Part shown: in pieces, positions 12,878 to 25,429 of the stretch | Layout: every line of letters begins with the position of its first letter | Position numbering within the stretch: position 1 is the first letter of the stretch | Source of the DNA: Punica granatum | Lineage: Eukaryota; Streptophyta; Magnoliopsida; Myrtales; Lythraceae | NCBI RefSeq assembly: GCF_007655135.1 | Contig: NC_045128.1 | Span: 31,652,811 to 31,716,810 of the forward strand | Reading direction: 5' to 3' | Length of the DNA: 64,000 nt | Translations under genes and position numbers: made by a program | Notes under the pieces: generated by a model | Told to the model about the DNA's origin: nothing | The model's input: only the letters and a program-made list of their open reading frames with translations | Database searches by the model: none

Positions 12878-13516
12878 CAACAAATATTACCAAATTAAAG
12901 CAATATCTCATTAATGCAATGATTCTATTTTTTTATGCCTAATATACCCCTAAAACTCTCTTACCAAATAAATCCCATAACATTAAACGCATACCTATTA
13001 GCAAATAAGAATCATTGCATTAATGAGATATGGGTTTTAGGATTTAGAGTCATAGGGTTTTTAGGGTTTTAGGATTTAGAGTTTTAGGGTTTTTAGGGTT
13101 TTAAGGTTTCGTTTGGTTTCATAGTAGAATTTTAAAATCAGATTTTGCTTTTGATTTTGAGTGATATAAATGGGGCCCACCCTTTGACTTTGTATGAGTT
13201 ATGTTGTTTTGTTGTGAAAAAAAGTGGTATAAATGGGACCCACTCTTTGACTTTGTATGAGTTATTTTGTTTTGTAGTGGGTAGAATTAAGTTAGAATTG
13301 TGATTCTAAAATTGCATCTTGAAACCAAACAAGGTTTTAGGTTTTTAGGATTTTACAATCAGAATTTGTTATTTTACAATCGGATTCATTTGGTAGGAGA
13401 TATGTTTTTTAATGTTATGAGATCTATTTGGTAAATAGAGATTTAAGAGTATATTAGGTACTAAAAATTAAAATCATTACTAATAAGATACTGTTTTAAT
13501 ATGGTAATATTGGTTG
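12878..13516. mobile_element. Inverted-repeat element with a nested hAT-type MITE
   Basis: The left 110 bp (12878 onward, CAACAAATATTACCAAATTA) recur inverted and diverged up to 13516 (CAACCAATATTACCATATTA). Inside, a 22-bp arm at 12908-12929 is repeated inverted at 13006-13027. A stretch of imperfect TTTAGGG units (13024-13110) resembles telomere repeat. A second element is nested at 13111-13330. No coding sequence. Confidence 0.6.
13111..13330. mobile_element. hAT-like MITE (220 bp)
   Basis: Perfect 10-bp terminal inverted repeats GTTTGGTTTC/GAAACCAAAC are flanked by an 8-bp direct repeat, AAGGTTTC at 13103-13110 and AAGGTTTT at 13331-13338 (one mismatch). Internally a unit of about 57 bp (GGTATAAATGGGACCCAC...) occurs twice. 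The 8-bp duplication points to a hAT-type source. Confidence 0.7.
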
Positions 13517-14882
13517 CCTCGTTGGTATTAGTAGATTGTAAATTCATTGGGCTTGTACATTGATAAATTAATTTGTATAATTCATACACATTAGAACAAA
13601 ATCAAGGCATCAGTGTAAATGTGATTTCATATCACGTTTGGAGGAATTGTTCGAATAATAACTGTGAATTATTAAGTTTAAGATCACAATCTGAAAGTGA
13701 GAGTGGCGGTTTTTCCTTCAACGGCGTCCATAAACGTCCAAATATCGAAAAGTTGCTCTGTGGGACTAATTTTAACAGAAAGGGCGCATCCTAAACGAAA
13801 AGAAACAAAGAACACACTTTGTTGGCGTCCATTGGTCATTATAAATTTAAGGCTTTTGTGCCAAAAATTATGATTGGAATCATTACAAATAAATTTCCAG
13901 AAAACGAGTGAGTGTTCGTGAGTTCTTCGACTCTGCTAATCGAGATCTCTTAGGCTTCGTCGTATTCCAAGAGAATCTCCGTCAAAACTCATTAGCAACT
14001 AGGTGTGAGGGCGAATAACTCTTTTTAGAAAGCATTGATCGTGCCTCGAAGCTTTCCCCATCCTTCGTGTTCATCCATGTTTGTTGCGTTCGTGTTTCAT
14101 CTTCACCGAATCCGTCCATCTTGGAGCCACATCGCCAACAATCGAAGAGAATTAACGTCTGCTCGAGATGGCCACGGATATTACCACCACCGCATTCAAA
14201 TAATATCCTTCCATTGAAGCACTTGTATCTAATAATGTCCTTTGTTCTTTTATTTGTGGCTTCAAGAGATACTGTGAGGAAGCTTTTGAGGTGGCACAAT
14301 TATCACATAAGAAACCTCTCTTTTCCTATTGTCTAGAGCGTGCTATTACATTTGTTAAGTCTGAGTAAAATTCTTACTCCTTTTATTTGTAGGTAAACAA
14401 ATAAGTCGAAGCCAGACATTGATATTGATCAAGAAATTCAAAAAATATTGGTCTTGCTTCCGTTACAACCCATTGAAGAAATGGTGATTCACTTTCATTT
14501 GTTTTCATATAAATTATATCCAGGACAATGTCATTTTTAACATATTTTTAATGTTAAGAATAAGAATTATCTCATCAGCTACACAATATACGCCACTACA
14601 TTTATTGATATATGGTTGTTTATCTCTAATTTTAATAATGTATGATTACTCTTTATAATAATCTATATGTTGATGTTGAAGTTTTTGTTATTCGAATTGT
14701 TTGGTCAAGAAAATAGTTCATCCCGCCACTAGGTTGATATATCATGCCCAAAAAGAGACAAAATTACATGCTAATGTTCTTGATGATTATTTATCTTACT
14801 GTTTAAAATAGCAGGCACAAAGGGCCCACCTGTCAGTTATGGTAGCTTGAACATTCTTTTCTGTGGTTGCGTAACGTGGCAC
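13517..14882. other. Intergenic stretch without a recognised gene
   Basis: AT-rich DNA with a more GC-balanced part at 13900-14330. Open frames there on both strands are short and match nothing I know. Confidence 0.5.
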
Positions 14883-15467
14883 TAAGGGTGATAGGTTCCG
14901 GATATCTTGTATTTTTTATAATATTCGGACCCTACCCTGTAAGGGACATGTTCCAAGATTTTGGAACCGGACCCTACCCTGTTGAATCATGGAACCGGAA
15001 CCTATCCGGAACCTGTATTATATCATAGGTTCCGGGTACTCTGTTGGAACCTGTAAATTTTTTTTCTCGCTAAATAAAATCTAAAATCTCACATACATAA
15101 TTAGTAATCATGCCAAATAGAATATTAACAAAATTTAGATTAATCCACAACAATGAAATAATAATATGTCTCATCAATCCATCGATAAAATTGAACATCC
15201 ATAATACGATCTCAGATAACAAAGTGCTTATGTTCTGATTCATTAAAGGAGATAGTAACTTTACTCTTTCCTCTTTTTTTTTTTTTTTTATAAATAACCG
15301 GTTCCGGGTACCTTGTAGGCAGGAATCGGAACCGAAACCGATTTTCACAGGTTCCCAATTTTAATACCCGGAACCTACCTTATTTTCAATACGAGCTACC
15401 CGGACCCTACCCGTTAGGGTAGGTTCCAACCGGTTTCGGGTATACCCGATACCCGTGCACATCCCTA
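14883..15467. mobile_element. hAT-like non-autonomous element (585 bp)
   Basis: The ends TAAGGGTG and CATCCCTA form a short imperfect inverted repeat. They are flanked by the 8-bp direct repeat CGTGGCAC at 14875-14882 and CGTGGCGC at 15468-15475. The interior is built from many inverted and direct copies of 'ggttccgggtaccc'-like modules with GTGCACGGGTATCGGGT at the right end. This is the look of widespread plant hAT derivatives that begin TAGGGATGTGCACGG. No ORF of substance. Confidence 0.75.
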
Positions 15468-17923
15468 CGTGGCGCCCAACAATCTTCTGTTGTGGTTACA
15501 TAAATTTGCAATTGGGAAAACCGCAACGTAAATTGTTCTTATGGAACATATGCCCACGAATTCAACTGTAACCTAAACCGTATGGAGAGGATCCCCGGAC
15601 GGTCCAAATTGCAGGGTGAAACCAATATTCGCTGGGCCAAAGGACATTTATTACAGTGTTTGTACTTTGACGGCAAATTTCAACTCTTCATAGTCATAAG
15701 GAAATATGCCGAAAGTCATGTTTAGTCCAGTGAGGCTACATGTGCTATGTAGAGACAAGACATGCCGTGCGAGCTACGCGTAAGGCATCTATTTGAGATT
15801 CTCGAAGAGGAACTGCAATCTGCTTAATGAATTGGTAATATAGGCAACTCTTTTTGGTTTTTTGTCAGTCTTTTTGACCAATTAATTATTTCGATATAGG
15901 CAGTTACTTTCTCCTTATTTATGTCTCACACTTTTTTACATTTAATTAATGAATTATATATATAGACACCTCATGAAGATATAAATCGCCTGCAACGCAA
16001 CTCGCAAGTGGCCTTGCACGTGGCCTTTTCATTATATATAAAAGTACGATATCCTCCACGTTGTTTCTCCAACTTTTCTTCTTAAAATACCCGTACTCCT
16101 TATTATCTTTTGCCTTTCTATCGTGTAGATTGATGACTCATGATCTTTCAATGAGTATTATTTTCAAATTCTAGTCATAGTTTATTTACCGTTTCATCTC
16201 CAAATTAACCCACATTCTATGCACCATATGCAACGTGATTATTCGTCTATAAAGTTATGTCTATGAATTAATTGGTGAACAAAAATTTAAAATTTAAAAT
16301 TATTGTTGCTTATGTAAAATAATGAATACTTCAATATGTGAATGTCTAGACTCGCAAGTAAGCGCAGGGGTTGTTGTATTGCTTGATTTAAGAATTAATT
16401 AATATGTTAAGATCTACATATTTCTATTGGTTATGTGTAATTATATGGTTGAAATCATAATTCTCAAGGTATTGAACATATCTTTATGTATATTGGTACT
16501 GTTTTTTTATGATTGAAAACAATTTACGGACTAGACGTGGATACTTTTGTTTTTTTTCTTATTTTTCGTTGTGATGATTTAAAATTTAATGTGTTCATGA
16601 AAAATGTATTTATGTACCTTGATCGTCTAAAGATATGTCCCTTTGAGAGTTTGGTGTATTTCTTTTATGAAATCATGAATATGTATCTGTATATTGAAGA
16701 AATGTGTCTATACATTGGTGAGAGACAAGGTTTTACAAACTATAATGTTGATTATCTCGTTTCGAGAGAATTTTTTTTTTTATTTACATTCTATGGTGTT
16801 CTAATTTTAGAAATTCGCCTTCTTCCCTCCATTCGAAAATTTCTGTTCAAGTATTATGAGATTCCATAACTCTATTCTTGCTTCTAAATTCTTCAATAGC
16901 AACCGAGGATTTAAAAGTGCATCAAATATTCCATTTGAGTGCACATTAGTAAACTCCCCAGTAGTTCGTTAAATCTTGGGAGTTGCATGTCATCAAGTTA
17001 TTTGCACCAATTCTGGCGATGGAGATCTACTTTGAAGTGAACAACTTGCATAACATTCGCAAACCGGTTTCACATTGAAAACTCAATTATTTTTTGTTTA
17101 TAAGTATTGTTGAGTATACTTTTTTTTTGGGGTGCTATTCGTAGTATTTCCATGTGTAGAAAGGAGACACGTTCCATACATTAGGATCACTAGCATATGA
17201 TTATGAGTGGTGACAATATATGCATCGCAGGATGCAACATCACTTAGACATTCACTGGCCTGGAAACATTTGACAAAGGAGGAAGACGAAGATGGGAAAG
17301 GCCTAAAACAATGGATGATACTTTTATAGTTATAGACTCTCAAACACGTTCAATTTAACTTTGTTTCTTAGAATTGGCGACTGGCTAATTGGGGAGAGAG
17401 AGGAGAGTGGAAGAGAGAAAAATGGGGTGAGTGGATTCGGTGTTACTTTCATCAATTTAATCTTAATTTTGTGGCTTTTATTATTTAAAATTATGCTAGA
17501 AAGGTAATCTTGGTAAGTAAAAATGAGACGAAAGGGAGATATCTCTTCTTACAATAGCAATAGATGTGGGACTATGCTATACACGGTTATTAAAATTTAA
17601 ATAATTGAGTTACAAATTAAAATAATAAGAAAACAATACAGCTAAGAAAATACAAGTCCGAAATCGATTCACTAAACTCAAGAAGTCTTTGGGTGATACT
17701 AAGTTTTTAATCAGGATAATTAGAGATATAGTTAAAAAATAAAAATAAAAATTTAAGATGACTAGGATGACTGAATGGTTGAAGATAGGATGAGCAGGTG
17801 GGAGAGAGAAGCCCAGGTCAATTGGGTGGTTATCGAAGGAAAATTTCCATTTTAACCTTAATTTAAGTGATGTTATTAATTTAAATTATTCCATTAAAGG
17901 CATTTTTGAAAAGTGAAAGTTAT
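15468..17923. other. AT-rich intergenic region
   Basis: No recognised gene. The longest frame, 16513-16869 (+, 118 codons), is rich in Phe, Tyr, Leu and Ile, as expected from AT-rich chance reading. It has no motif I recognise. Confidence 0.5.
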
Positions 17924-18663
17924 ATCAAGCTCTTCCTTCTCGCTTTTGTAATAGTATAAACTAATAAATAAATAAATAAATGAAGATATAAACATGGTAT
18001 AGATATGGATAGATATGAATATAGATAGATATTTTTTCTCTTTTTCTTTATTGATTATGTGTTCAAAAGTTCAGTAAATATTTAAAAATTTGATAAATTG
18101 TTTTTCTTTTTTTTTTACAAGTGGATATCAACAGAGAAAAAAATTATACAATTTAGTTTAATATAACGAGGATTAGGAATTATAAATATAAGATATACTT
18201 TTTGAAAATTGCGTGTCTTTACAATGCCTTATGATAATATCTAATTTAAACATGTCATGAATATCTTCTTTTGGGGTTTTGATTTAATTATTATATTTAT
18301 AATTTAACACATGCTTGATGGTATGATAAATTTGTTATTATTATTGTTGTTGTATTTATTTATGTATTTTTTATAAGGGTAATTTTTCAATTACATTGGC
18401 TTACTATTAGTTTTTAGTAACTGCAATGTTTTATTAAAAAAGAAAATAATTCTACCAATTGATTTAAATAGTTGATTAAGTAATTTCATATTTATTAATT
18501 TGATGCACTGTAATTAATATATCCAGTAAGATAATAATAATATTTTATATATTAATAATTTTCTTATAAGATTTAAATTATATATATTTCTAGTATTTTA
18601 GTAGTATGTATTATAACATGATAAAAGAATTTTTCACGTGCAACGAGCGTGTATATCTACTAG
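17924..18663 (+). mobile_element. Possible non-autonomous Helitron
   Basis: The right end has CACGTGCAACGAGCGTG (weak hairpin) followed 8 bases later by CTAG at 18660-18663 and then T, as in plant Helitron 3' ends. About 730 bp upstream is TCTTCCTTCTCGCTTTTG followed by TAATAGTATAAA, like Helitron 5' ends. The hairpin is imperfect, and the exact 5' base (A before TC at 17924) is a guess. Confidence 0.4.
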
Positions 18664-19306
18664 TTAAAAAGAGAGAGAACATGGCAGCATATAGAACTGA
18701 AAGAATATATGGAAAAAAACAAAAGGTGAACCCATGTCTTCAAATGAAAAGAGAATGAAAAAGATCATTAAATGGCATTTTTTATTCTCAATAATTATTT
18801 AATATATTTTTTGTTTAATCGAAATTAAGAAATATTTTAAATATTTTAGGAATATTTTTTGTTTAACCATGCACGCATTCATAATCAATAAATTGTGAAG
18901 GTCACGATACTATCAAGCGATGGTTACACATATTATATAATTGTAGAACAACACCAACGCCAAAGGATAGAGACTCCAGCAGTTTCTTTATGAGTGATCT
19001 TGATCCGATGGATGCTCATGCAATTTAACACTTCTCTCATTTCGTATTTCACTACATCTTTTTCTCCTCAAAACCACTAACGATATTGGCATGGATGAAT
19101 TAATTCTAACATATATATATATATGGAATTGTTCACGTCAATACTAAAAAGTTCAATGATCATGAGACCAATTAATTAAATAATAATATATCTGTCAAAT
19201 AAAAGATTGAAGAAGTAGAAAAAATTGCTAGCTGAACACATCTAATTCCTTAAAACTCTTCATGGTATCTATAGAATCCCAAACGCCATTCAAGTGAGGG
19301 CACTCG

Positions 19307-19591
19307 CTAGTGGTGGTACCCGAAGTAGGAAGTCGGGGCTGGAGCCGTAACTGGTGGTGAAGATGGAGGAGAAGCTGCCTGGGCTAGAGTGGGACGAGGT
19401 GGAGGCGGTTGTGCTTGCCTGCATTCCCAGGTGCGCCTTCGCTCGCTCTTCTTGAGCTCCCTGCTGATCATATCCCTCTGCATCTGCATGTCTTCAATGC
19501 ATTGTTCAACACAACAACGTAAAATCCAAATAAAGATGGATATTGGCTTTTGCGAGCATTTTGTGGTCTGAGAAAGCCACCATCCAAACAC
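19307..19591 (-). pseudogene. Fragment of unknown gene 'F', copy 1
   Basis: Open minus-strand frame with a hydrophobic start (IFIWILRCCVEQCIEDMQMQ), a charged stretch (ISRELKKSERRRTWE) and a Pro-rich tail ending PTSYFGYHH. The same reading recurs at 32674-32960 and, heavily decayed, near 40740-40840. All are followed by the same 3' flank containing 'gcatgagcatcatcggatcaagatcactt'-like sequence (here 18990-19025). The 5' side breaks abruptly into an unrelated repeat near 19540. I do not recognise the family. Conservation of frame between copies hints at past coding, but all copies look truncated. Confidence 0.5.
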
Positions 19592-19593
19592 CG

Positions 19594-20010
19594 ATTATTT
19601 TCGGCAAATAGGGTGAGAACATCTCGTAATTTTATCAGGATTAAGAAAAATGGATATTGAAGCTCCTTATTAGTTATTATGAATTCTAATTAGTTGTTAA
19701 ATTGCTTAATTGATAAATTTGAAAAATCGAACTCGTTGCTGGTCAAATATAAATATCCTCCAAGCACTTTTGCGTTTGGGTGGCACACGCAGGTTTAAGA
19801 CATTAGTATCATGCCATCATTATATAAATCCATCGAAGCAGAAGAAAAATGATGATTATAATACAAGCATTGCGTCATAAATGACGTTATATACATTTTT
19901 CTATGGTGTTCATATCTTAATGTGAAAATTATTGTGTGTTTCTTCCTAATTGATATGGAGAGACATAATAACTTGTCTACACGAGTACGTTCATGCAATA
20001 AAAGTTTTCA
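19594..20010 (+). repeat. Duplicated 3'-flank segment, copy S1
   Basis: Closely similar to 22480-22700, to 50770-51180, and inverted to 28210-28389/30106-30380 and 48400-48830. Recognisable anchors are 'cctccaagcacttttgcg' and 'acataataacttgtctacac'. This copy carries the uninterrupted (empty) sites for the 21129-22472 foldback (near 19770) and for the Pack-MULE (near 19857). Confidence 0.85.
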
Positions 20011-20397
20011 ATTCAATTCACCAAACAAAAAAAAAGAAAAGAAAGAGTTCTCAATTCAAATAGAGAGGATTAATTTGGAAGGTCCAATTCCCTTCAAATT
20101 CCTCGATCCAATGCTTAGCTTAGCTTAGGTAGATAAGGCAAGTGGATTGACGTAATTTCCCCACTTGCTTGCGGTGTAAGTAAGCGTTGGAGTCAGATGG
20201 TGATACTGGTGACACGAGCCAGTTGATGGGCTGAGTGACTAATTTAAAATAGTAGTTCAATGTTTCAAAGAATAATTGAAATAAAAAATGCATTTTAAAA
20301 AGGTAATTAAGCAATTATTCGTCTTTTTTTTTTCAGTGACTCTGAAATACATTCTTCCATGTTTGTTTGACAAATTCTCTTGACAATCACATGCAAT

Positions 20398-20612
20398 GAC
20401 AGGTACATGGAGAAAAGACCTTAAGAATGCCATATGATTTCATCTATTTTATAAGAGATGAGATGTGACAGGTACATAGATTCTCCAACTTAGGAATGCG
20501 GTACATGGAGAAAAGAACTTAAGAATGCCATATGATTTCATCTATTTTATAAGAGATGAGATGTGACAGGTACATGGAGTAAAGAACCTAAGAATGCGGT
20601 ACAGATGAGATA
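20398..20612 (+). repeat. Tandem repeat, about 98-bp unit
   Basis: Two nearly identical units start at 20403 and 20501 (GTACATGGAGAAAAGA...), with a shortened third starting at 20570. Non-coding. Confidence 0.8.
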
Positions 20613-21128
20613 CTTTCTAGTAATTATGAGAACTCCTTGATGGAGGAGACAATATCGAATTAAGAGGTCAGACGATAAAACTTTATTCATGACAAATATA
20701 ATAAACGAAGGCATCGGTGAGATATAAGATAGGAAGAGTTCCTAATGGTTTGTAACTCTTTTTTTTTTGATCTAACGATTCTAATATGAGAGAATGGAAG
20801 AGAAAAATGGAAGAAAGGGAGAGAATTCAATAGAATTGAGGGATAATTATCGTACTTGACCCCAATCTTCACCTTTTTTTTTTTTTTTACATTGATGCTT
20901 AAAACATGGCCAAACACACTAATTCGCTCCCTCCCGTGTGGGGACCAATTACCGGTCTGATAATATTCCCTTCCGTACCTTTGTTTGACTGACGATGATG
21001 ATCGAGATGTCAACCTTATTAGTTATTATGAATTCTAATTAGTTGTTAAATTGCTTAATTAATAAATTTAAAAATCGAACCCTCGTTGGTCTAAAATAAA
21101 TACCCTCCAAGCACTTTTGCGTTTTGAT

Positions 21129-22472
21129 GGGAAAATTACTTGAATGATACAAAACCTTTTAACTTATAATGCGAACGGTACAAAATCTTTTTTTTGTAAT
21201 AATTTGATACAAAACGTATCAAATTGTTTCAATCAAGTACAATCCGTCAATTTCTGTCGACGCCGTTAAGAATTTCTGACGTGGCACGTGACGTGACAAG
21301 CCTTATGACACGTGGCTGGATGCTGTTAAGAATATCTGATGTGGCACGTGACGTGGCAAATCTCATAACACGTGGCTGAAAACTTTTAGCATGATGTAAC
21401 AAATGGGTACAGAACCTTATTAAGATGTAACAAATTAGTACAAAACTTTATTAAGATGTAACAGATGGGTACAAAACTTTATTAAGATGTAACGAAATGG
21501 TACAAAACGTTTTGTGTGATGTAACAAATTGATACAAATAGCGGAACAAATGACAACTACACCTAATTAAAATAATAAAAGGGGAGATCCGTATTGAATG
21601 GTGCTGCGGGATCTATGCATATCCAACGATGGGAAGACCCGTATTATGATAATATTGAATCATATTACCATGAGCGAAAAAATATATCCGGTAGTATGAA
21701 TTTGCATCATAAATTTTGGTCCCTCTGAATTTCGAGAGAAGTACATAAATTCGAAAGGAAATATTGGAAGAGAAAATCGTTACATGCCACGTCAGAAATT
21801 TTTGGAATGAAATATCTTCTCTTTATTTTCTCTTCCAATATTTCATTTCGAACTTATGTACTTCTCTCGAAATCCAGAGGAACCAAAATTTATGATGCAA
21901 ATTCATACTACCGGATATTTTTTTTCGCTCATGGTAATATGATTTAATATTATCGTAATACGGGTCTTCCCATCGTTGGATATACATAGATCCCGCAGCA
22001 CCATTCAATATGGATCTCCCCTTTTATTATTTTAATTAGGTGTGTTGTCATTTGTTCCGCTATTTGTATCAATTTGTTACATCACACAAAACGTTTTGTA
22101 CCATTTCGTTACATCTTAATAAAGTTTTGTACCCATCTGTTATATCTTAATAAAGTTTTGTACTAATTTGTTACATCTTAATAAGGTTCTGTACCCATTT
22201 GTTACATCATGCTAAAAGCTTTCAGCCACGTGTTATAAGACTTGCCACGTCACGTGCCACGTCAGATATTCTTAACAGCATCCAACCACGTGTCATAAGG
22301 CTTGTCACGTTACGTGCCACGTCAGAAATTCTTAACGGCGTCGACGGAAATTGACGGATTGTACTTGATTGAAACAATTTGATATGTTTTGTATCAAATT
22401 GTTACAAAAAAAAGATTTTGTACCGTCCGCGTTACAAGTTAAAAGGTTTTGTATCATTCAAGTAATTTTCCC
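21129..22472. mobile_element. Giant foldback (Mutator-type) element, 1344 bp
   Basis: Almost the whole element is one hairpin: arms of about 650 bp read inward from GGGAAAATTACTTGAATGAT at both ends and meet near 21790. It is flanked by 9-bp direct repeats, CGTTTTGAT at 21120-21128 and CGTTTTGGT at 22473-22481. The outer arms hold repeated 'gatgtaacaaat-ggtacaaaa' modules and 'acgtggcacgtgacgtggca' motifs. The inner arms hold a further unique stretch (21590-21780 mirrored at 21820-22020). Sister segments at 19770 and 50948 show the single-copy target CGTTTGGGT. There is no transposase. Confidence 0.9.
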
Positions 22473-24009
22473 CGTTTTGGTGGTACAGGCAAGTTTAAGA
22501 CATTAGTATCATGCTATCATTATATAAATCCATCGAAGAAGAAGAAAATTAATAATTATAATACAAGCGTTGGGTCATAAATGATGTCATATACATTTTT
22601 CTATTGCGTTCATATCTTAATATGAAAATTATTTTGTATTTCGTCCTAGTCGATATGGAGAGACATAATAACTTGTCTACACGCATACGTTCATGCAACA
22701 AAAGTATATATTTTTATGTTTGATAAAAATGAATAGTTGAGATTTAAGAATAAAAAACTAACAATTCATATTCTATGTGCTATCATAGAAACGATTTTTA
22801 ATGTACCATTGCAGAAACATCCTTGATTATTATGTACCTTGACATGATGAAAGTTATGAATTATGTATTATAAAATGAGGTCCTCGATCGGCCAATTATT
22901 TTTAAGGGAGATATATTTTCGGTCACACCAAGGTAGATGCGTATATCAAGCAATGCGCACTGTATACATACACACATTGTAAATAGAACAGTGTTTGCTA
23001 TATATGTTGATTAATTCCCTAAGACCGATTGATATCTAAGAATAAAACAGGCAATTACCAAGGTTTGCGTTGTACAAAGAATTTGTGTTGTAATTTGTCC
23101 TCTAATACCAATAAAAAAAACAAAAAATTATGTTGCAATTAGTCTAGGAGCACGGCACTCGTGATCTCGTCTTTTCGTTCCCCTAAATTCCAAAATTATT
23201 TTCTGAGTGAAAATAAATTTCCACATTGTAATTATATGGAACCAGCCGCTGCTCTAATTAAGCTCAATATTGGTTGAAAATTATTTCTTCAAGTTGGTTA
23301 TTAATTAGTCTTCCGTATACACGATCCAAATCAGAGGTTTATTCATCCAAAAAAAAAAAAGGTTTTGAGGCTTACTGAAGTAGATCCGATCCGCATATCG
23401 GCCGTTTGGTTTCACAAATTTTTTTAATTCTACTCCAATTAATTACACTTATTTTTAATTCAACAATACAATTATTACTTTTTTCCTTCAATTTTTTTAA
23501 TCATTCAATTCAATTTTTAATACTAAATTCTCCCGACTATTAATTTTTTTTTTGCAATTCAACAACATAATCATTACTTTCTCTAAATTATTCATTACTT
23601 TTTTCATAATTCAATAACACAATCATTACTTTCTCTCAACTATTCATTACTATTTCACATTTTTTCTCATAATTTAACAATACAATCATTACAAATAAAT
23701 TAAAACCAAAACTCAACTCAATTCAACTCTAAAGCCAAATACAACCTTATTTATTTCGCTTCAGTGGGACTCCAAGTTCTTCCTTCTCCTTCCTCCCCAT
23801 GGCAGCAGGGGCACATCTAGCTAGTCAGTCAGATTCGACATATGATTTGTTTGGTTCTAATTTTCCTTAAACTATATATATATATATAAAAGATCAGCGC
23901 AAGCTCAGTTCTTAATCGGGGGGAGGCCGTGAAGGCTTGATTAGCAGCCCCAGTCCGTCGTAATGAACTGTGAAGGCTTTCACTCCGAGGTGGAAGGAAC
24001 CTCCGTCTC
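22473..24009 (+). repeat. Duplicated 3'-flank segment, copy S2
   Basis: The 3' flank of the gene at 24010-24471, reading away from it. It starts again left of the foldback at about 21013. Homologous segments are 44900-45345 (+), 51450-52437 (+), 25430-28389 plus 30106-30800 (inverted) and 46660-49250 (inverted). This copy carries an AT-rich MITE at 23400-23746 absent from the others. Confidence 0.85.
23400..23746. mobile_element. AT-rich MITE, copy 1
   Basis: Begins GGCCGTTTGGTTTCAC and ends near AAAGCCAAATACAACC. The interior is repeated 'attcaacaatacaatcattact' modules. A second copy is at 55709-56003. Sister segments at 51866 and about 46910 run from 'gatccacatat' straight into 'ttattcatttcgctt' or its equivalent, so the insertion is bounded by comparison. 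I could not define a clear target duplication because the flank is itself a TTTA repeat. Confidence 0.75.
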
Positions 24010-24471
24010 CTAACTCTCCTCCTCCTTCGACTCCGGGGTGGAAGAAACCGACTGCTGCGACTCAGCTGCATCAGCATTGCTCTCGGTCTTCCCGGCTGCC
24101 CTTCCGCTCGTCCCTTCTTCGCCTTTAGCTATCCACCCAGCAATACCTTTTATCATGCTCCCGGTGTTCCGTTTGCAGGAGAAGAGACCATTGTAGATGG
24201 TCGAGAAGGCAATCACCCCGGCGACGATACCCCCTCCTACGGCCCACAAACTGCGGTAGTGGTGGTGGGCGGTAACGGTTGGTGGAGCTCCTTCCACAAC
24301 AATCATTGGGGGAAAGCACGGATAAAAGCGACACACAGTGGGTGGCGTATGAGGAGGCGGAGGAAACTGAAAGGGAAAAGGAAATTCTGGTGGAGGTGGG
24401 GATGGGGGTGGTGGAGAACCGAAAAACTCCATATGATGAAGTTTCCTTGATTTCATAGTCTTCTTCTTCAT
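24010..24471 (-). CDS. Small proline-rich single-pass membrane protein, function unknown (copy A)
   Basis: Intronless frame of 153 residues, the best-preserved member of a local family. Residues 1-10 are basic (MKKKTMKSRK), 19-55 are Pro-rich (PPPPSPPPPEF, FPPPPHTPP), 74-97 form one hydrophobic segment (LWAVGGGIVAGVIAFSTIY) followed by CKRN, and 115-153 are polar and acidic (SSTPESKEEES). I chose the ATG at 24471 because KRKTMKSRKL/KKKTMKSRKL follows an equivalent Met in every copy; an in-frame ATG lies 54 bases upstream. The stop at 24010 is an AGT-TAG where copies D and E read CAA or CAG, so A has lost 5-10 terminal residues. No family is recognised. The hydrophobic segment plus basic flank suggest a membrane anchor, by inference only. 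It could be an expressed gene or a recent pseudogene. Confidence 0.6.
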   Translation of the reverse strand: MKKKTMKSRKLHHMEFFGSPPPPSPPPPEFPFPFQFPPPPHTPPTVCRFYPCFPPMIVVEGAPPTVTAHHHYRSLWAVGGGIVAGVIAFSTIYNGLFSCKRNTGSMIKGIAGWIAKGEEGTSGRAAGKTESNADAAESQQSVSSTPESKEEES

Positions 24472-25072
24472 CGCTATGGTTTCGGGAGCTGGTAAAGTGA
24501 GACGGGATAGTGCAGTCCAATGCATTTATAGATGAGGGTGAGGCAGGGGGAGAGAAATATCCTAGGCCGGAACGGGGAGGCGGGGGTAAGATTTTCATCA
24601 TTTTTCTTCTTTTAAAGAAGACGGACTTTTGTGTTCGGCTTAAGATTTTCATCTTGTCTTCTTTTGAAATGACTACCTTTTTTCAGACTTTTCTGCTTCC
24701 TCCCAAATAGATTTCAGGACCACTGACGTGGAATCTACTACACATACTAGTTGCTCCACCGAGTGCGCACCTTAAATAGTGACTGTGACCACTCCTCTTC
24801 CGACTGGTCGGCCCGTTGCAAACATCGACTCAAAGATCGCGAGAAGCTTGAGAGGGAGATTTCCATGATGTCTTAGAATCCAGAGCCTGCCCTAGATGAG
24901 ACAGGATACTTGAAATTATATCACCATTGCAATAGTATATATAATCTTAATCAAACTGGATTAATAGGTTTATAGGAGGACAAAAGGATAGAAGCTTTTA
25001 AGTAGCTTGAGCATCAATCGGATCAAGATCACTTATAAGGAGATTAAGTGGTAAGAAACTTTAATAAACAAT

Positions 25073-25121
25073 ACTTCGTATGATGGAGTTTCCTTGATTT
25101 CATAGTCTTCTTCTTCTTCAT
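25073..25121 (-). pseudogene. 5' stub of the same gene family (copy B)
   Basis: The ATG at 25121 is followed by the lysine run and MKSRKLHH reading of copy A. Homology stops at about 25073, where the sequence switches to the 'gatcaagatcacttataa' flank seen after the gene F fragments. The upstream side (25122-25270) matches the 5' region of copy A, including 'gacgggatagtgcagtc'. So this is a promoter plus about 16 codons left by a rearrangement. Confidence 0.7.
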
Positions 25122-25429
25122 CGCGATGGTTTCGGGGGGCTGTTGAAGAGAGACGGGATAGTGCAGTCAATGCATTTAGAGAGTCAGGGTGAGGCAGGGA
25201 GGAGAAAAATATCCAAGGCCGGGGCAGTGCACCGACCGTTTCTGTTCGGGGCAAGATTTTCATCTTTTGTCTTCTTTCTATAGGGGACCCTTCACTTGAC
25301 AACTATAAATATGCTCTCTTACATTAATCGACAGCATTTCATTTTCTTTGTTTAAAACCACGTTCGAGGGAACTTCCATCGAAGTGGATTATAGGAACTA
25401 TAATATTTTAGGATGATATGTTACGATAT

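Noticed and set aside
16513..16869. 118-codon open frame rich in Phe, Tyr and Ile
   Set aside because: Composition is that of AT-rich chance translation; no repeat copy or motif supports it.
20398..20612. CRISPR-like array
   Set aside because: Only two to three long units of about 98 bp in plant nuclear DNA; no short repeat-spacer pattern.
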